Shown piece after piece: positions 8,870-17,355 of a stretch of DNA of 64,000 bases. Below the pieces are notes generated by a model that was not told the origin of the DNA, made no database searches, and saw only the letters and a program-made list of their open reading frames with translations. Numbering within the stretch: the stretch's first letter is position 1; every line of letters begins with the position of its first letter. Source of the stretch: Brevibacillus brevis (lineage in GTDB: Bacteria > Bacillota > Bacilli > Brevibacillales > Brevibacillaceae); the NCBI RefSeq assembly GCF_031583145.1, contig NZ_CP134050.1, forward strand, positions 3,671,501-3,735,500, written 5' to 3'. The translations under genes were made by a program, and so were the position numbers.

Positions 8870-9415
8870 TTACAGATCCGTTTTCCCTGCTTGCCAGCCC
8901 GTCAGCTGGCTCCACTTATGCGCCTCCTGGAGCCTGCGCCAAATAAACGGGGACTTCGCGTCGACGTAGAGTGCCCTCTCATCGCGGTACTGCTCCGCCA
9001 GCCGGTATTTGAGGGCGGCGTAGTCCTGGCACCGCTCCGGGTGTGCCCGCAGAAAATCCCGGAACAGCAGCGACATTTGCTCCGACCAGCTCCCGCTCCT
9101 CCTGACGTGTACGTGCGTCCGTTCTTCACCGGGGAGCTCGCGAAAATACCGTTTGCTGAGGTCCGGATTCTCTTTCCGGTAGGCAAATCCCGCTGCACGC
9201 ATCCGGTCTGTGAGCTCGTCCATCGGCTCAAAGGAAGCAACGGAAACCTGGATGTCAATGACCGGCTTGGCGTCAAGCCAAGGTACAGATGTCGAGCCGA
9301 TGTGGTCAATCCGGATAGCCAGCTCCCCCAGCGCCTCGCGCAGTCTCTTTGCTCTTTCGCTGAACATGCGGGGCCATTCATCCCGATAGGCCACGACCTC
9401 GATCCGTTCACTCAT
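8870..9415 (-). CDS. GrpB family protein (nucleotidyltransferase fold)
   Basis: 181 residues. Family landmarks are visible: VVAYRDEWPRMF near the N-terminus, IDHIGSTSVPWLDAKPVIDI at 37-56 (the GSTS plus D-x-D nucleotidyltransferase-like motif) and HVHVR near 101. GrpB/UPF0157 proteins are small cytoplasmic enzymes related to polymerase-beta-type nucleotidyltransferases, with an unsettled substrate; some are fused to CoaE. It is divergent from the rifampicin phosphotransferase-like gene and convergent with the EamA gene. Confidence 0.85.
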   Translation of the reverse strand: MSERIEVVAYRDEWPRMFSERAKRLREALGELAIRIDHIGSTSVPWLDAKPVIDIQVSVASFEPMDELTDRMRAAGFAYRKENPDLSKRYFRELPGEERTHVHVRRSGSWSEQMSLLFRDFLRAHPERCQDYAALKYRLAEQYRDERALYVDAKSPFIWRRLQEAHKWSQLTGWQAGKTDL

Positions 9416-9505
9416 GGTTCAATCCCCTCTTTCTTCATAATCTTGCAGACAAAGGGTATACTCCAGATGCACCCCTCTACGCTTAGGACTTCGGAGGTAT
9501 TTCCC

Positions 9506-12163
9506 TTGAATCGTTACGTCTTGCCTTTTCAAGCTGTAGATAAAGAGTCGCTTTCCCTGGTTGGAGGAAAAGGGGCCAATCTGGGTGAAATGACGCGGGC
9601 AGGGTTCCCCGTCCCTCCCGGTTTTTGCATCACGACGGAAGCTTTTTCGGCACTCACACAGACGAGCGGCGAATTTGCTGGCCTCCTGCGCGCCTTGGAC
9701 GAGCTGGAGCCTGGCGAACTGGACAAAATTCATCGGGTTGGCGGCGATCTTCGGCTGCATATCGAATCGCTCCCGATTCCTGAAGAGATCCTGACCGCTG
9801 TACTGGCGCAGTGGACCGAGCTCGGTTCGCTCCATTCGTACGCCGTGCGTTCGAGCGCGACGGCGGAGGATTTGCCGACGGCTTCATTTGCCGGCCAACA
9901 GGAGACGTTCCTGAATGTAAAGGGCGAGCTCCAGCTCCTCGCCGCGATCCGCGGGTGCTGGGCCTCGCTCTTCTCCGACCGGGCGATCGTCTACCGGATG
10001 AAAAACGGCTTCGACCATCGGGCCGTCGAGCTCGCCATCGTGGTCCAGCAAATGGTTTTTCCTGAGGTGTCCGGCATCATGTTTACCGCCGATCCCGTCA
10101 GCGGCCACAGGGGCATCGTCACCATCGAGGCCAGCCTCGGCCTGGGAGAAGCGCTGGTTTCCGGGCTGGTTTCTCCCGACCGCTATCAGATCAAGGACGA
10201 TGCGATCGAAGACAAGCACATCTCGACCAAACGGATAGCGATTCACGCGCTGGCCCAAGGGGGAACGATCAAATCGGAAATCCCTGCTTCCGAAAGAAGC
10301 AAACAGGCCTTGCCCGATGAACGGATCCTCGAGCTGGCGGGAATCGGCAAGCAAATCGAGCAGCACTACGGGTCGGAGCAAGACATCGAATGGGCCTTGG
10401 CCGGCGGGAAGCTCTATATTCTCCAGGCACGGCCCATTACCTCCCTGTTCCCCCTCCCGGATGTGTCCGACGATCAATTCCACGTCTTCCTGTCGTTCGG
10501 TCATCAGCAAATGATGACAGAGCCCATGTCCCCGATGGCGATCTCCCTCTGGAAAACGTTCTTTCCGTCCAGGACGGGCACGCGCAAGCAGTCGATCGTG
10601 GAAGCGGGCGGCCGACTGTTCATGGACCCTACCGACATGCTGCGCTATGAATACGTGCAGCAGCTCTATCCGAAGATGATGAGCAAGATGGACGAACTGA
10701 TGAGCCTGGCGCTGTCGGAGGTGCTTGCGCGCGATGAATTCAAGAAGACCAATCCGATCGAGCCGTTGAAAACGCAGCTCTTCCAAGCCGCGGGCCCGAT
10801 CGTGACGATATTGCTCAAAGATCTGATCGCGGTGGACAGCGAGCAAGTGTACAAAGGCATTCTCGACTTTATGCGGTCGCGGATCCGCCAGACCAAGGAA
10901 CGACTCTCGTCACTCTCCGGCGCAGAACGGGTCGCCGCCATCGGGCAAGATGCCGGCAAGCTTCTGCAGGATTTGTTCGCCAACGACATCCACTACTTCG
11001 TCTCCGGCATGCTCGCCTTCCAGCTGATTCAGCTCTTTTGCACCTGGTGGCTGCAGCAGCCGGAAGACCTTTCCCCTTTGCAAAAGTCGCTTCCGCACAA
11101 CGTCACGGCCGAGATGGGATTGAGGATCGGGGATTTGGCGGATACGGCCCGGCCTTTCCCCGAGCTGGTCCGCTATCTCCAAGAAAATCAAACCCGCTCA
11201 TTCATGGAAGGGCTGGACAGTGTGGAAGGAGGAGCCGCTTTTCGCGAGCAGTTGGAGACGTTCCTCCTGCACTTCGGCGCCCGCTGCCCCGGTGAAATCG
11301 ATCTCGCCAGACCGCGCTGGCGGGAAGATCCGTCCATGCTGCTCGCCTCGATCCTCGGGCACTTGCGCACAGTAGGCCCCGGCGAGCACCGGGAGCGGTT
11401 CCGGCAAGGGGCGGCTCAGGCGGACGAAACGGCAGGGCGCATTTTGGAACGGCTGAAAGAGACTCCTGACGGCGAGTTCAAGCATTCGTTTCTCTCTCGG
11501 CTGCTGACCGTCTACCGCAGCATCGGAGGCCTCAGGGAGAACCACAAGTTCGTCATCGTCCTGCATCTCGACCTGTACAAAAAGGCGGTTCTGGAAGAAG
11601 CGGAAAAGCTCGTGCAAACTGGCAGGATCTCGGATGTATCCGATGTGTTTTTTCTAGGCCTGCCGGAGCTGCAAGCGGTATTGGAGGATCGATTCAGCGG
11701 TGACCTGCCGTCGCTGATCGAATCAAGGAAAAAGGCTTACGAGCACTATCAAAAGCTGAGCCCTCCCCGGGTGATGACCAGCGAAGGCGAGGTCGTGGTC
11801 GGCAAACGCGACCTCTCCGCCTTTCCGCCGGGTGCTCTCGTCGGTACGCCAGTCTCTCCCGGCTTGGTGGAAGGCTATGCCAAAATCGTTCTGAAACCGG
11901 AAGCCGCGTCCATACAGCCGGACGAGATCATCCTCGCACCATTTACCGATCCGGGCTGGACGCCGTTGTTCCATCAGGCGAAAGGGCTTGTCACCGAGGT
12001 CGGCGGGGTGATGACGCACGGCGCCGTCGTGGCCCGGGAATACGGGATTCCTGCTGTCGCCGGGATCGAAGGTGTTACCCGCCTGATCAAAGACGGACAA
12101 CGAATTCGCCTGGACGGGACGCAAGGGTATGTACTGGCTGTGGAGGAGAACCCTCCGTCCTAG
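9506..12163 (+). CDS. rph: rifampicin phosphotransferase / PEP-synthase-like enzyme
   Basis: 885 residues from the TTG at 9506 behind CGGAGGTATTTCCC; the open frame continues upstream to 8891 but overlaps grpB and has no start signal there. The N-terminal ATP-grasp-like PPDK domain starts SLVGGKGANLGEMTRAGFPV and includes VRSSATAEDLPTASFAGQQE. A long helical middle domain follows. The C-terminal swivelling phosphohistidine domain has GGVMTHGAVVAREYGIPAV with the catalytic His. This architecture and length fit Rph, which inactivates rifamycins using ATP, and the similar B. subtilis Pps; true PEP synthase has a C-terminal TIM barrel, absent here. Weak -35/-10 elements (TTCATA, TATACT) lie at 9434-9462. 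Confidence 0.82.
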   Translation: MNRYVLPFQAVDKESLSLVGGKGANLGEMTRAGFPVPPGFCITTEAFSALTQTSGEFAGLLRALDELEPGELDKIHRVGGDLRLHIESLPIPEEILTAVLAQWTELGSLHSYAVRSSATAEDLPTASFAGQQETFLNVKGELQLLAAIRGCWASLFSDRAIVYRMKNGFDHRAVELAIVVQQMVFPEVSGIMFTADPVSGHRGIVTIEASLGLGEALVSGLVSPDRYQIKDDAIEDKHISTKRIAIHALAQGGTIKSEIPASERSKQALPDERILELAGIGKQIEQHYGSEQDIEWALAGGKLYILQARPITSLFPLPDVSDDQFHVFLSFGHQQMMTEPMSPMAISLWKTFFPSRTGTRKQSIVEAGGRLFMDPTDMLRYEYVQQLYPKMMSKMDELMSLALSEVLARDEFKKTNPIEPLKTQLFQAAGPIVTILLKDLIAVDSEQVYKGILDFMRSRIRQTKERLSSLSGAERVAAIGQDAGKLLQDLFANDIHYFVSGMLAFQLIQLFCTWWLQQPEDLSPLQKSLPHNVTAEMGLRIGDLADTARPFPELVRYLQENQTRSFMEGLDSVEGGAAFREQLETFLLHFGARCPGEIDLARPRWREDPSMLLASILGHLRTVGPGEHRERFRQGAAQADETAGRILERLKETPDGEFKHSFLSRLLTVYRSIGGLRENHKFVIVLHLDLYKKAVLEEAEKLVQTGRISDVSDVFFLGLPELQAVLEDRFSGDLPSLIESRKKAYEHYQKLSPPRVMTSEGEVVVGKRDLSAFPPGALVGTPVSPGLVEGYAKIVLKPEAASIQPDEIILAPFTDPGWTPLFHQAKGLVTEVGGVMTHGAVVAREYGIPAVAGIEGVTRLIKDGQRIRLDGTQGYVLAVEENPPS

Positions 12164-12179
12164 TCCCTCGAATAACGGC

Positions 12180-12220
12180 AACAAGCCCAAAACCGGAGGG
12201 ATCTCCATTGGGCTTGTTTT
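12180..12220. terminator. bidirectional terminator after rph-like gene
   Basis: The stem ACAAGCCCAA / TTGGGCTTGT is followed by TTTGC on the plus strand and lies 8 bases before the stop of the convergent amidohydrolase gene. Confidence 0.75.
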
Positions 12221-12227
12221 GCTTTGA

Positions 12228-13826
12228 CTACCGCTGATACTGCACCTTGCCGCCAATGACCGTCATCAACACCTTGGTCGTGAGCAGCTCATCAGGGTCC
12301 ATCGAGAACAAGTCATTCGAGTAGACCGTCATATCCGCGTATTTCCCACGGGACAGTGTGCCTTTCACGTGGCCTTCCCGGGTCACGGCCGCGCTTCCCT
12401 GTGTAAACAAATGAATGGCCTCCTGCATCGTCAGCTTCTCCTGTGGGAGGTACCCTTCGTGAGACTCCCCCGGCGCCTTTCGCGTGACAGCTGCATGGAT
12501 CCCGAGCAATGGGTCGATCGGTTCGACGGGGGTATCCGAACCGGCTGCGCATATGATCCCTCGCTCCATCATCGTCTTCCAGATGTACGAATAACGGATA
12601 CGCTCTTCTCCCACCCGGTCGATCACCCACGGAAAGTCACCGGCCAAAAACCGCGGCTGAATATCCGCGATGCGATGTGGATGCGCCAAGCGGTCCAGCA
12701 GATCCGGACGCAAAATTTGCGTATGGATGAGCCGGTCCGGATAAGCCGCAGGGGCAAATTGGTCCAGACTGTCCAAGACCATCTCCAGCGCCTTGTCGCC
12801 AATGGTGTGGACGGCAATCGGCATGCCCAGATCGCGAGCCTGCCGCACCAGCTCGGTCATAGCCCCCTCCTCATGCACCGGATAGCCGCTGGTCGACGGG
12901 TCGTCCGCATACGGAGCCGACAGATACGCCGTACGACGGCCCAGGGCTCCGTCTGCGAATATTTTCACCGCCCCGATCTGTACGTGGCTGTCCCCATAGC
13001 CCGCCCGCATGTTCTTCTCGCGCAATTCGTCCATGTACGGATAATAGATGAGGAGGTTGCAGCGCAGCCCTAGCCCTTCCCCTGCCACCAGCTCGTTGTA
13101 CAGCTGGTACGTCTGCGCAGGGCCCCTCAGTTCGCGGCAGTCTTCCGTGTGGGCTCCGGTAAGGCCATGCTCGAGCGCATAGCGGATGGAGCTGCGCAAC
13201 GCCTGCTTCAAATGATCGTACCCGGGCTTGGGGATATGCGGCGTGATCAGGTTGGAGGCCGTCTCCAGCAGCATGCCCGTCGGTTTTCCCGTCGCGGGAT
13301 CCCGCTCGACCACTCCCCCTGCAGGCACCTCGATTCCTGCATGATAGCCACTGATCTCCAGCGCCTTGCTGTTTACGAGGTGCGCATGGCCGCATACGCG
13401 CGAAAGCATGATCGGACAATGCGGCGCGACCTGATCGAGCTCGGCGATCGTCGGAATCCCTCCGCCTCCTGGAAACAGGTTCTCGTCCCAGCTGTGGCCC
13501 ACGATCCATTCGTTGTGCGGCGTTTGCTCCGCCTTTCGCTTGATTTGCGCCAGCAGCTCGTCCTTGGAGGCAGCCTTGCTCAAATCGAGCTGAAGAAATG
13601 TCAAACCCAGCCAGCCCAAGTGAAGGTGGCTGTCTATCAATCCTGGCGTCGCAGTGCACCCTTGCAGGTCGACGATCCGGGCATCGCTCCTGCCCCATTG
13701 CAGCATCATTTCCGCGTTTGAACCAAGATCCTGTACGATGCCATCCTTGGCAACGAGCGCTTCCACAAGCAAATGCTGCGGATCGCCCGTGTAGATCCGG
13801 CCATTGGTAAAGATAGTCGTTGTCAT
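12228..13826 (-). CDS. ytcJ: YtcJ-type amidohydrolase (amidohydrolase family 3)
   Basis: 532 residues, a full-length metal-dependent hydrolase. ATPGLIDSHLHLGW near 58-72 gives the HxH metal pair, HTIGDKALE near 340 and SDTPVEPIDPLLGIHAAVTR near 430 give later metal or catalytic residues. The C-terminus returns to the small composite beta domain (GKYADMTVYSNDLF). Related enzymes include N-substituted formamide deformylase; the substrate here cannot be read from sequence. It is monocistronic, divergent from the MFS gene. Confidence 0.85.
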   Translation of the reverse strand: MTTTIFTNGRIYTGDPQHLLVEALVAKDGIVQDLGSNAEMMLQWGRSDARIVDLQGCTATPGLIDSHLHLGWLGLTFLQLDLSKAASKDELLAQIKRKAEQTPHNEWIVGHSWDENLFPGGGGIPTIAELDQVAPHCPIMLSRVCGHAHLVNSKALEISGYHAGIEVPAGGVVERDPATGKPTGMLLETASNLITPHIPKPGYDHLKQALRSSIRYALEHGLTGAHTEDCRELRGPAQTYQLYNELVAGEGLGLRCNLLIYYPYMDELREKNMRAGYGDSHVQIGAVKIFADGALGRRTAYLSAPYADDPSTSGYPVHEEGAMTELVRQARDLGMPIAVHTIGDKALEMVLDSLDQFAPAAYPDRLIHTQILRPDLLDRLAHPHRIADIQPRFLAGDFPWVIDRVGEERIRYSYIWKTMMERGIICAAGSDTPVEPIDPLLGIHAAVTRKAPGESHEGYLPQEKLTMQEAIHLFTQGSAAVTREGHVKGTLSRGKYADMTVYSNDLFSMDPDELLTTKVLMTVIGGKVQYQR

Positions 13827-14014
13827 GTCTCTCCCCCTTTGTGTTTCCTAGCTTCTTATTCGGGCACAGTCCCTTCGTTTTCCTTCCGGAGGCACACATT
13901 TTTGACGAAATGGCGGTCAACTGGAAAATCGCCGCTTTTTGTCTATTCCCTGTCCCATTCGGGCACGTTAATGATCAGGACCATCATTCAACGACCTGTG
14001 GGAGGGGCAGACAC

Positions 14015-15304
14015 ATGCACCAAAAGACAAAGACCGGCTTCCCCGCCTTTGGCAAGTGGCAGCCGCAATCCGGACAAAGGGAGGACCAGGAGCACCAGCG
14101 AGGGCACGGAACGCTCGACACCCAAGCCAGACTCCTCTTGATCGTCAACGTCCTCTTCATTACGGCCGGGGCCTTGTCGGGCACGTTCGTCAACGTCTAC
14201 CTGTGGAAGGTGAAAAGCCAGTTCGCTCCCATCGCCTGGTTTACGTTTGCCACCTATCTCGCAAGCGCCCTCACGTTTTGGCTGGCTGGTGCCTGGGTGA
14301 AGCGCTACAACAAAATGAACGCACTGCGCCTGGGCATGGCCATCTCCGCCCTGTTCTACCTGCTCGTGCTGCTGCTCGGCACCAAGGTCGTGGCGTATGC
14401 CGCCCTCCTCGGAGTGGTGCAAGGAATGGCAAACGGCTTTTTTTGGCTATCGTACAACGTCGTGTACTTTGAAATCACCGGTCCGGACAATCGAGACCTA
14501 TTCAACGGCTGGGCAGGCCTGCTCGCTTCCGGCGGCGGCATGCTCGCGCCCTGGATCTCCGGTATTCTCATCTCCCGCATGACCGATGCAAAAGGGTATA
14601 CGCTCATTTTTACCTTGTCCCTCGTCTTGTTCGTCATCGGAGTCGTCATCAGCTTTTTCCTGAAAAAACGGCAGTCCGAGGGTGATTACCACTGGACATT
14701 CGCCGTTCGGAGCTTGCGCCGGGACGCCGATTGGCGCTGGGCGTTCGCCGCTTTGGCGGGACAAGGCCTGCGCGAAGGACTTTTTGGATTCATTATCGGA
14801 CTCATGGTGTACATCGCCACCAAAAGCGAAATGACGCTGGGCAACTACTGGCTGATCACGTCGGCGGTCGGCATTGTCAGCTACTTCGCCGTAGGCAAAT
14901 GGCTGAAGCCGCGCTATCGCAGGTGGGGAATGTTTAGCGGCGCGCTGGTCATGACCGCCGCCGTCACTCTCTTCTTTTGGAAAGTGAGCTACGTGACCTT
15001 GCTTGCGTTCGGCGTAGCCGTCGGTTTGTTTTATCCGTTTTTTTCCGTACCGATTATTTCTACCGTCTTTGATCTGATCGGCACCAACGAGGAGAGCGCC
15101 CGAAATCGGGTCGAATACGTCATTCTCCGGGAATTTGGCTTGGACGCGGGGCGGCTGCTGGGCATCGTCATTTTCCTGATCGTGACTTCCTTCAGCACGT
15201 CGCCGGTCACGCTAAACTGGCTGATTCTCGTGGTTGGCACGGGTCCTTTGATCGCCTGGTTTTGCATGAGGCCGCTGTTTTTGAAAGGAGAAAAAGTCCG
15301 GTAA
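14015..15304 (+). CDS. MFS transporter
   Basis: 429 residues from the ATG at 14015 behind TGGGAGGGGCAGACAC; the open frame runs upstream to 13820 without a start site. A hydrophilic N-terminal segment of about 40 residues precedes twelve predicted membrane helices in two halves. The helix 2-3 loop is AGAWVKRYNKMNALRLG, a weak form of the MFS motif A. The second half contains GLREGLFGFIIGLMVY and RNRVEYVILREFGLDAGR. The substrate is unknown. Confidence 0.78.
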   Translation: MHQKTKTGFPAFGKWQPQSGQREDQEHQRGHGTLDTQARLLLIVNVLFITAGALSGTFVNVYLWKVKSQFAPIAWFTFATYLASALTFWLAGAWVKRYNKMNALRLGMAISALFYLLVLLLGTKVVAYAALLGVVQGMANGFFWLSYNVVYFEITGPDNRDLFNGWAGLLASGGGMLAPWISGILISRMTDAKGYTLIFTLSLVLFVIGVVISFFLKKRQSEGDYHWTFAVRSLRRDADWRWAFAALAGQGLREGLFGFIIGLMVYIATKSEMTLGNYWLITSAVGIVSYFAVGKWLKPRYRRWGMFSGALVMTAAVTLFFWKVSYVTLLAFGVAVGLFYPFFSVPIISTVFDLIGTNEESARNRVEYVILREFGLDAGRLLGIVIFLIVTSFSTSPVTLNWLILVVGTGPLIAWFCMRPLFLKGEKVR

Positions 15305-15438
15305 GCCTCCCCCGCTTGTTATGGCCGGCATCCGGTCCAGCTGAAATGGGAATTTTGCCCGATGCAACTCGTCTTTCCCTTGGTATAATTAGCTAAGAAA
15401 TCTACTCGCTTTCCACTAGCGTACCAAGGAGAAGCATC

Positions 15439-15864
15439 GTGCAGAAAAAACGAATCCTATTGATCATCGCCTTTTTGCTGGCGCTGGGCTCTTACTTTTT
15501 CGAGCGGCACAGCCCGCAAACGCAGACTAGCAGCATCGAAGCGGATTACGTGCTGGAATTTCCGAGCAGCAAATACCCGCAAACAGCCGAGCACATCCGC
15601 TCCGCGATCGCCAAGGGACAATCGGCGGTCTGTACCATCGACCGGAGGGGCGCAGACAAAAACCGTGAAAAATCACTCAAGGGCGTCCCCACCAAGCCCA
15701 ATTACGACCGCGACGAGTGGCCCATGGCGATGTGCCGGGAAGGCGGAAGCGGCGCGGATATCGCCTACATATCGCCCGCCGACAACCGCGGCGCCGGCGC
15801 GTGGATTGCCAACCGGCTCGAGGATTACCCGGATGGGACTCGGGTCAAAATCGTCGTCAAATAA
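15439..15864 (+). CDS. nucB: secreted NucB-type sporulation nuclease
   Basis: 141 residues, the size of B. subtilis NucB (142). There is a signal-anchor or cleavable signal at 5-22 ([16 protein letters not shown]). The mature part carries the family core [31 protein letters not shown] with the DRDEWP catalytic motif, and [12 protein letters not shown]. The two cysteines could form the family disulfide. NucB is an extracellular DNase made by the mother cell during sporulation. The GTG start lies behind AAGGAGAAGCATC, and an extended -10 (TGGTATAAT, 15381-15389) lies upstream. Confidence 0.9.
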   Translation: MQKKRILLIIAFLLALGSYFFERHSPQTQTSSIEADYVLEFPSSKYPQTAEHIRSAIAKGQSAVCTIDRRGADKNREKSLKGVPTKPNYDRDEWPMAMCREGGSGADIAYISPADNRGAGAWIANRLEDYPDGTRVKIVVK

Positions 15865-15893
15865 ATTTTGCCCCGGCAGGGCCACCGCTGAAA

Positions 15894-15927
15894 ACAAAAA
15901 AGCGATGACGCCGGTTGCGAAATCGCT
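15894..15927 (-). terminator. terminator of the TetR gene
   Basis: On the minus strand AGCGAT / ATCGCT with a 15-base loop is followed by TTTTTTG. It overlaps the last two bases of the TetR gene. Confidence 0.65.
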
Positions 15928-16537
15928 AGGGAAGAGACGTATTCAGCTTTTCCGGAGCGATGCCCCGAAATACGACGTCTACGCCATGAGCGAGCATCGA
16001 TTCAAGCGATGCTCCTTCTTCATTTCGGAGCCAGGCCATGTACGATTCCAGGTAATACGACCAGAGCATGCGTGCAACGACCCGGCTAGGCGCATGGTCA
16101 GACAGTTCTCCCCGCTTTTTCCCCCGCTCCAGCGTCTGAAATAAGATCTCGATGAGTGGGGACTCCTCACTTAGCACGTCTCCTGAGCCCATGTACTCCC
16201 GCAAGGAAATGGCGGCCAGCTCGCGGTCGCCCTCAATAGACCGACATAGAATGCGGAGCATGTGATCGATCTGTTCCCTCGTCGATAGCTGCTCGACTTG
16301 CTCGTCAGCGGCAGCTTCCCTGATCATGTTTCCCCGCTGCTTGATGATCTCTTCGATCAACTCGTACTTCTTGGCAAAATGTTTGAAAAAGGTCGCCTTC
16401 GCCACATCTGCCTCCGTCGCAATTTCTCCCACGGTTGTTGCCTGGTATCCTTTTTCGCGAAACAGACGGATGGCGGTATCGTAGATCGTTTGGCGTGTCG
16501 CCAGTTTCTTCCGCTCCTGTCTTCCCACTGTGCCCAC
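15926..16537 (-). CDS. TetR/AcrR-family transcriptional regulator
   Basis: About 203 residues. The N-terminal helix-turn-helix is clear (TIYDTAIRLFREKGYQATTV, then VAKATFFKHFAKKYELIEEI). The remaining helical ligand domain is not family-specific. The start is uncertain: GTG at 16537 follows GAGGGATCA closely; GTG at 16528 and TTG at 16564 are alternatives, while the open frame to 16708 runs into probable promoter DNA. It is divergent from the MarR/efflux pair with 362 bp between starts. It may control itself or a distant efflux gene. Confidence 0.85.
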   Translation of the reverse strand: MGTVGRQERKKLATRQTIYDTAIRLFREKGYQATTVGEIATEADVAKATFFKHFAKKYELIEEIIKQRGNMIREAAADEQVEQLSTREQIDHMLRILCRSIEGDRELAAISLREYMGSGDVLSEESPLIEILFQTLERGKKRGELSDHAPSRVVARMLWSYYLESYMAWLRNEEGASLESMLAHGVDVVFRGIAPEKLNTSLP

Positions 16538-16737
16538 TGATCCCTCACTCGCTTTCTCCTTCAATCCCACCCGGAATTGAAGTCTGCTTTTTCGTCTGGT
16601 GGCAGCTATCTGTAGACGGTAGCTTCTTAGATTTTTAGTATAAGGGAAAAGATATAGGTGTGCTACCAAAAAAGAAATATTCGGAACATTGGCCCAGTGA
16701 ATGGCCATTGCCTGATCTGGTTACCTTATCAACAACT

Positions 16738-16784
16738 GGCGTGCCCGCTCGCAGCAATCGAGAGCACGCCTCGCTTCTTTTCCT
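16738..16784 (+). terminator. terminator-like hairpin in the TetR-MarR gap
   Basis: GGCGTGC / GCACGCC with a 19-base loop is followed by the T-rich stretch TCGCTTCTTTTCC. No gene precedes it on this strand within 1 kb, so it may end a short RNA or act in the leader. The rest of the 16538-16899 gap holds the MarR promoter and nothing else I can support. Confidence 0.4.
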
Positions 16785-16831
16785 TGGCGAACGATTTCGG
16801 TACCCTATGCACTCTGGCGGTCGTCCATATA

Positions 16832-16860
16832 TTGACGTTTGAAGGATTCCCCGATAAGAT
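16832..16860 (+). promoter_or_regulatory. sigma-A-type promoter for the MarR-efflux operon
   Basis: TTGACG (16832-16837), a 17-base spacer and TAAGAT (16855-16860) lie 40 bases upstream of the MarR start. A second TTGACTATTTCAAA element overlaps the downstream region and could be part of an autoregulatory site. Confidence 0.6.
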
Positions 16861-16899
16861 GGTCCGTATGTTGACTATTTCAAAGGAGACTTGCCTGTC

Positions 16900-17355
16900 G
16901 TGGATGCAAAAGTAAGCATTATTCTTCACTTGCTGCGGTTGTCTTCCCTGATCAACCGGATGGGGCTCCGCCTGATCGATGGAACCGGCTTGTCCAGCGT
17001 CCAGCAGTGGCAGTTGCTCGGCATCATTCGAAGAAATGAAGGAATTACCCTCGGCAAGCTGAGCGAGGCGGCCCTCGTCACCAAGCAAAACATGACCGGC
17101 CTCGTGGAGCGGATGCAAAGGGGCGGATGGATCGACACCTGGAGCGATCCCCACGACAAGAGGATAACTCGGGTCCGCATCACCGAAAAGGGAAAGGAAG
17201 CATTGGAAATCCTGCACCCGCGATCGATGCAGAGCAACGAGGAGACCTTTCACGCTTTTCAAAACGAAGAACTGGAGCGTTTGGACGAGATGCTTGAGCG
17301 GCTGTCTCGGACCTTGCGCATTCAACTGGACGGGGAGGAACAGAACCAAGAATGA
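16900..17355 (+). CDS. MarR-family transcriptional regulator
   Basis: 151 residues. The winged-helix core is LSSVQQWQLLGIIRRNEGIT, KLSEAALVTKQNMTGLVERM and the wing DPHDKRITRVRITEKGKEAL, which matches MarR well. The GTG at 16900 lies 11-12 bases past AAAGGAG; TTG at 16891 would be too close. The stop overlaps the ATG of the efflux gene (ATGA), so the two are translationally coupled. MarR proteins in such pairs usually repress their pump until a drug or phenolic ligand binds. Confidence 0.9.
   Translation: MDAKVSIILHLLRLSSLINRMGLRLIDGTGLSSVQQWQLLGIIRRNEGITLGKLSEAALVTKQNMTGLVERMQRGGWIDTWSDPHDKRITRVRITEKGKEALEILHPRSMQSNEETFHAFQNEELERLDEMLERLSRTLRIQLDGEEQNQE

Noticed and set aside
8891..9505. 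N-terminal extension of the rph-like gene to 1090 residues
   Set aside because: The extension overlaps grpB on the other strand, lacks a ribosome site and has no family similarity; TTG at 9506 has a good site.
16565..16708. N-terminal 48 residues of the longest TetR frame
   Set aside because: This part precedes the helix-turn-helix by too far and overlaps AT-rich probable promoter DNA; later GTG/TTG starts are better.
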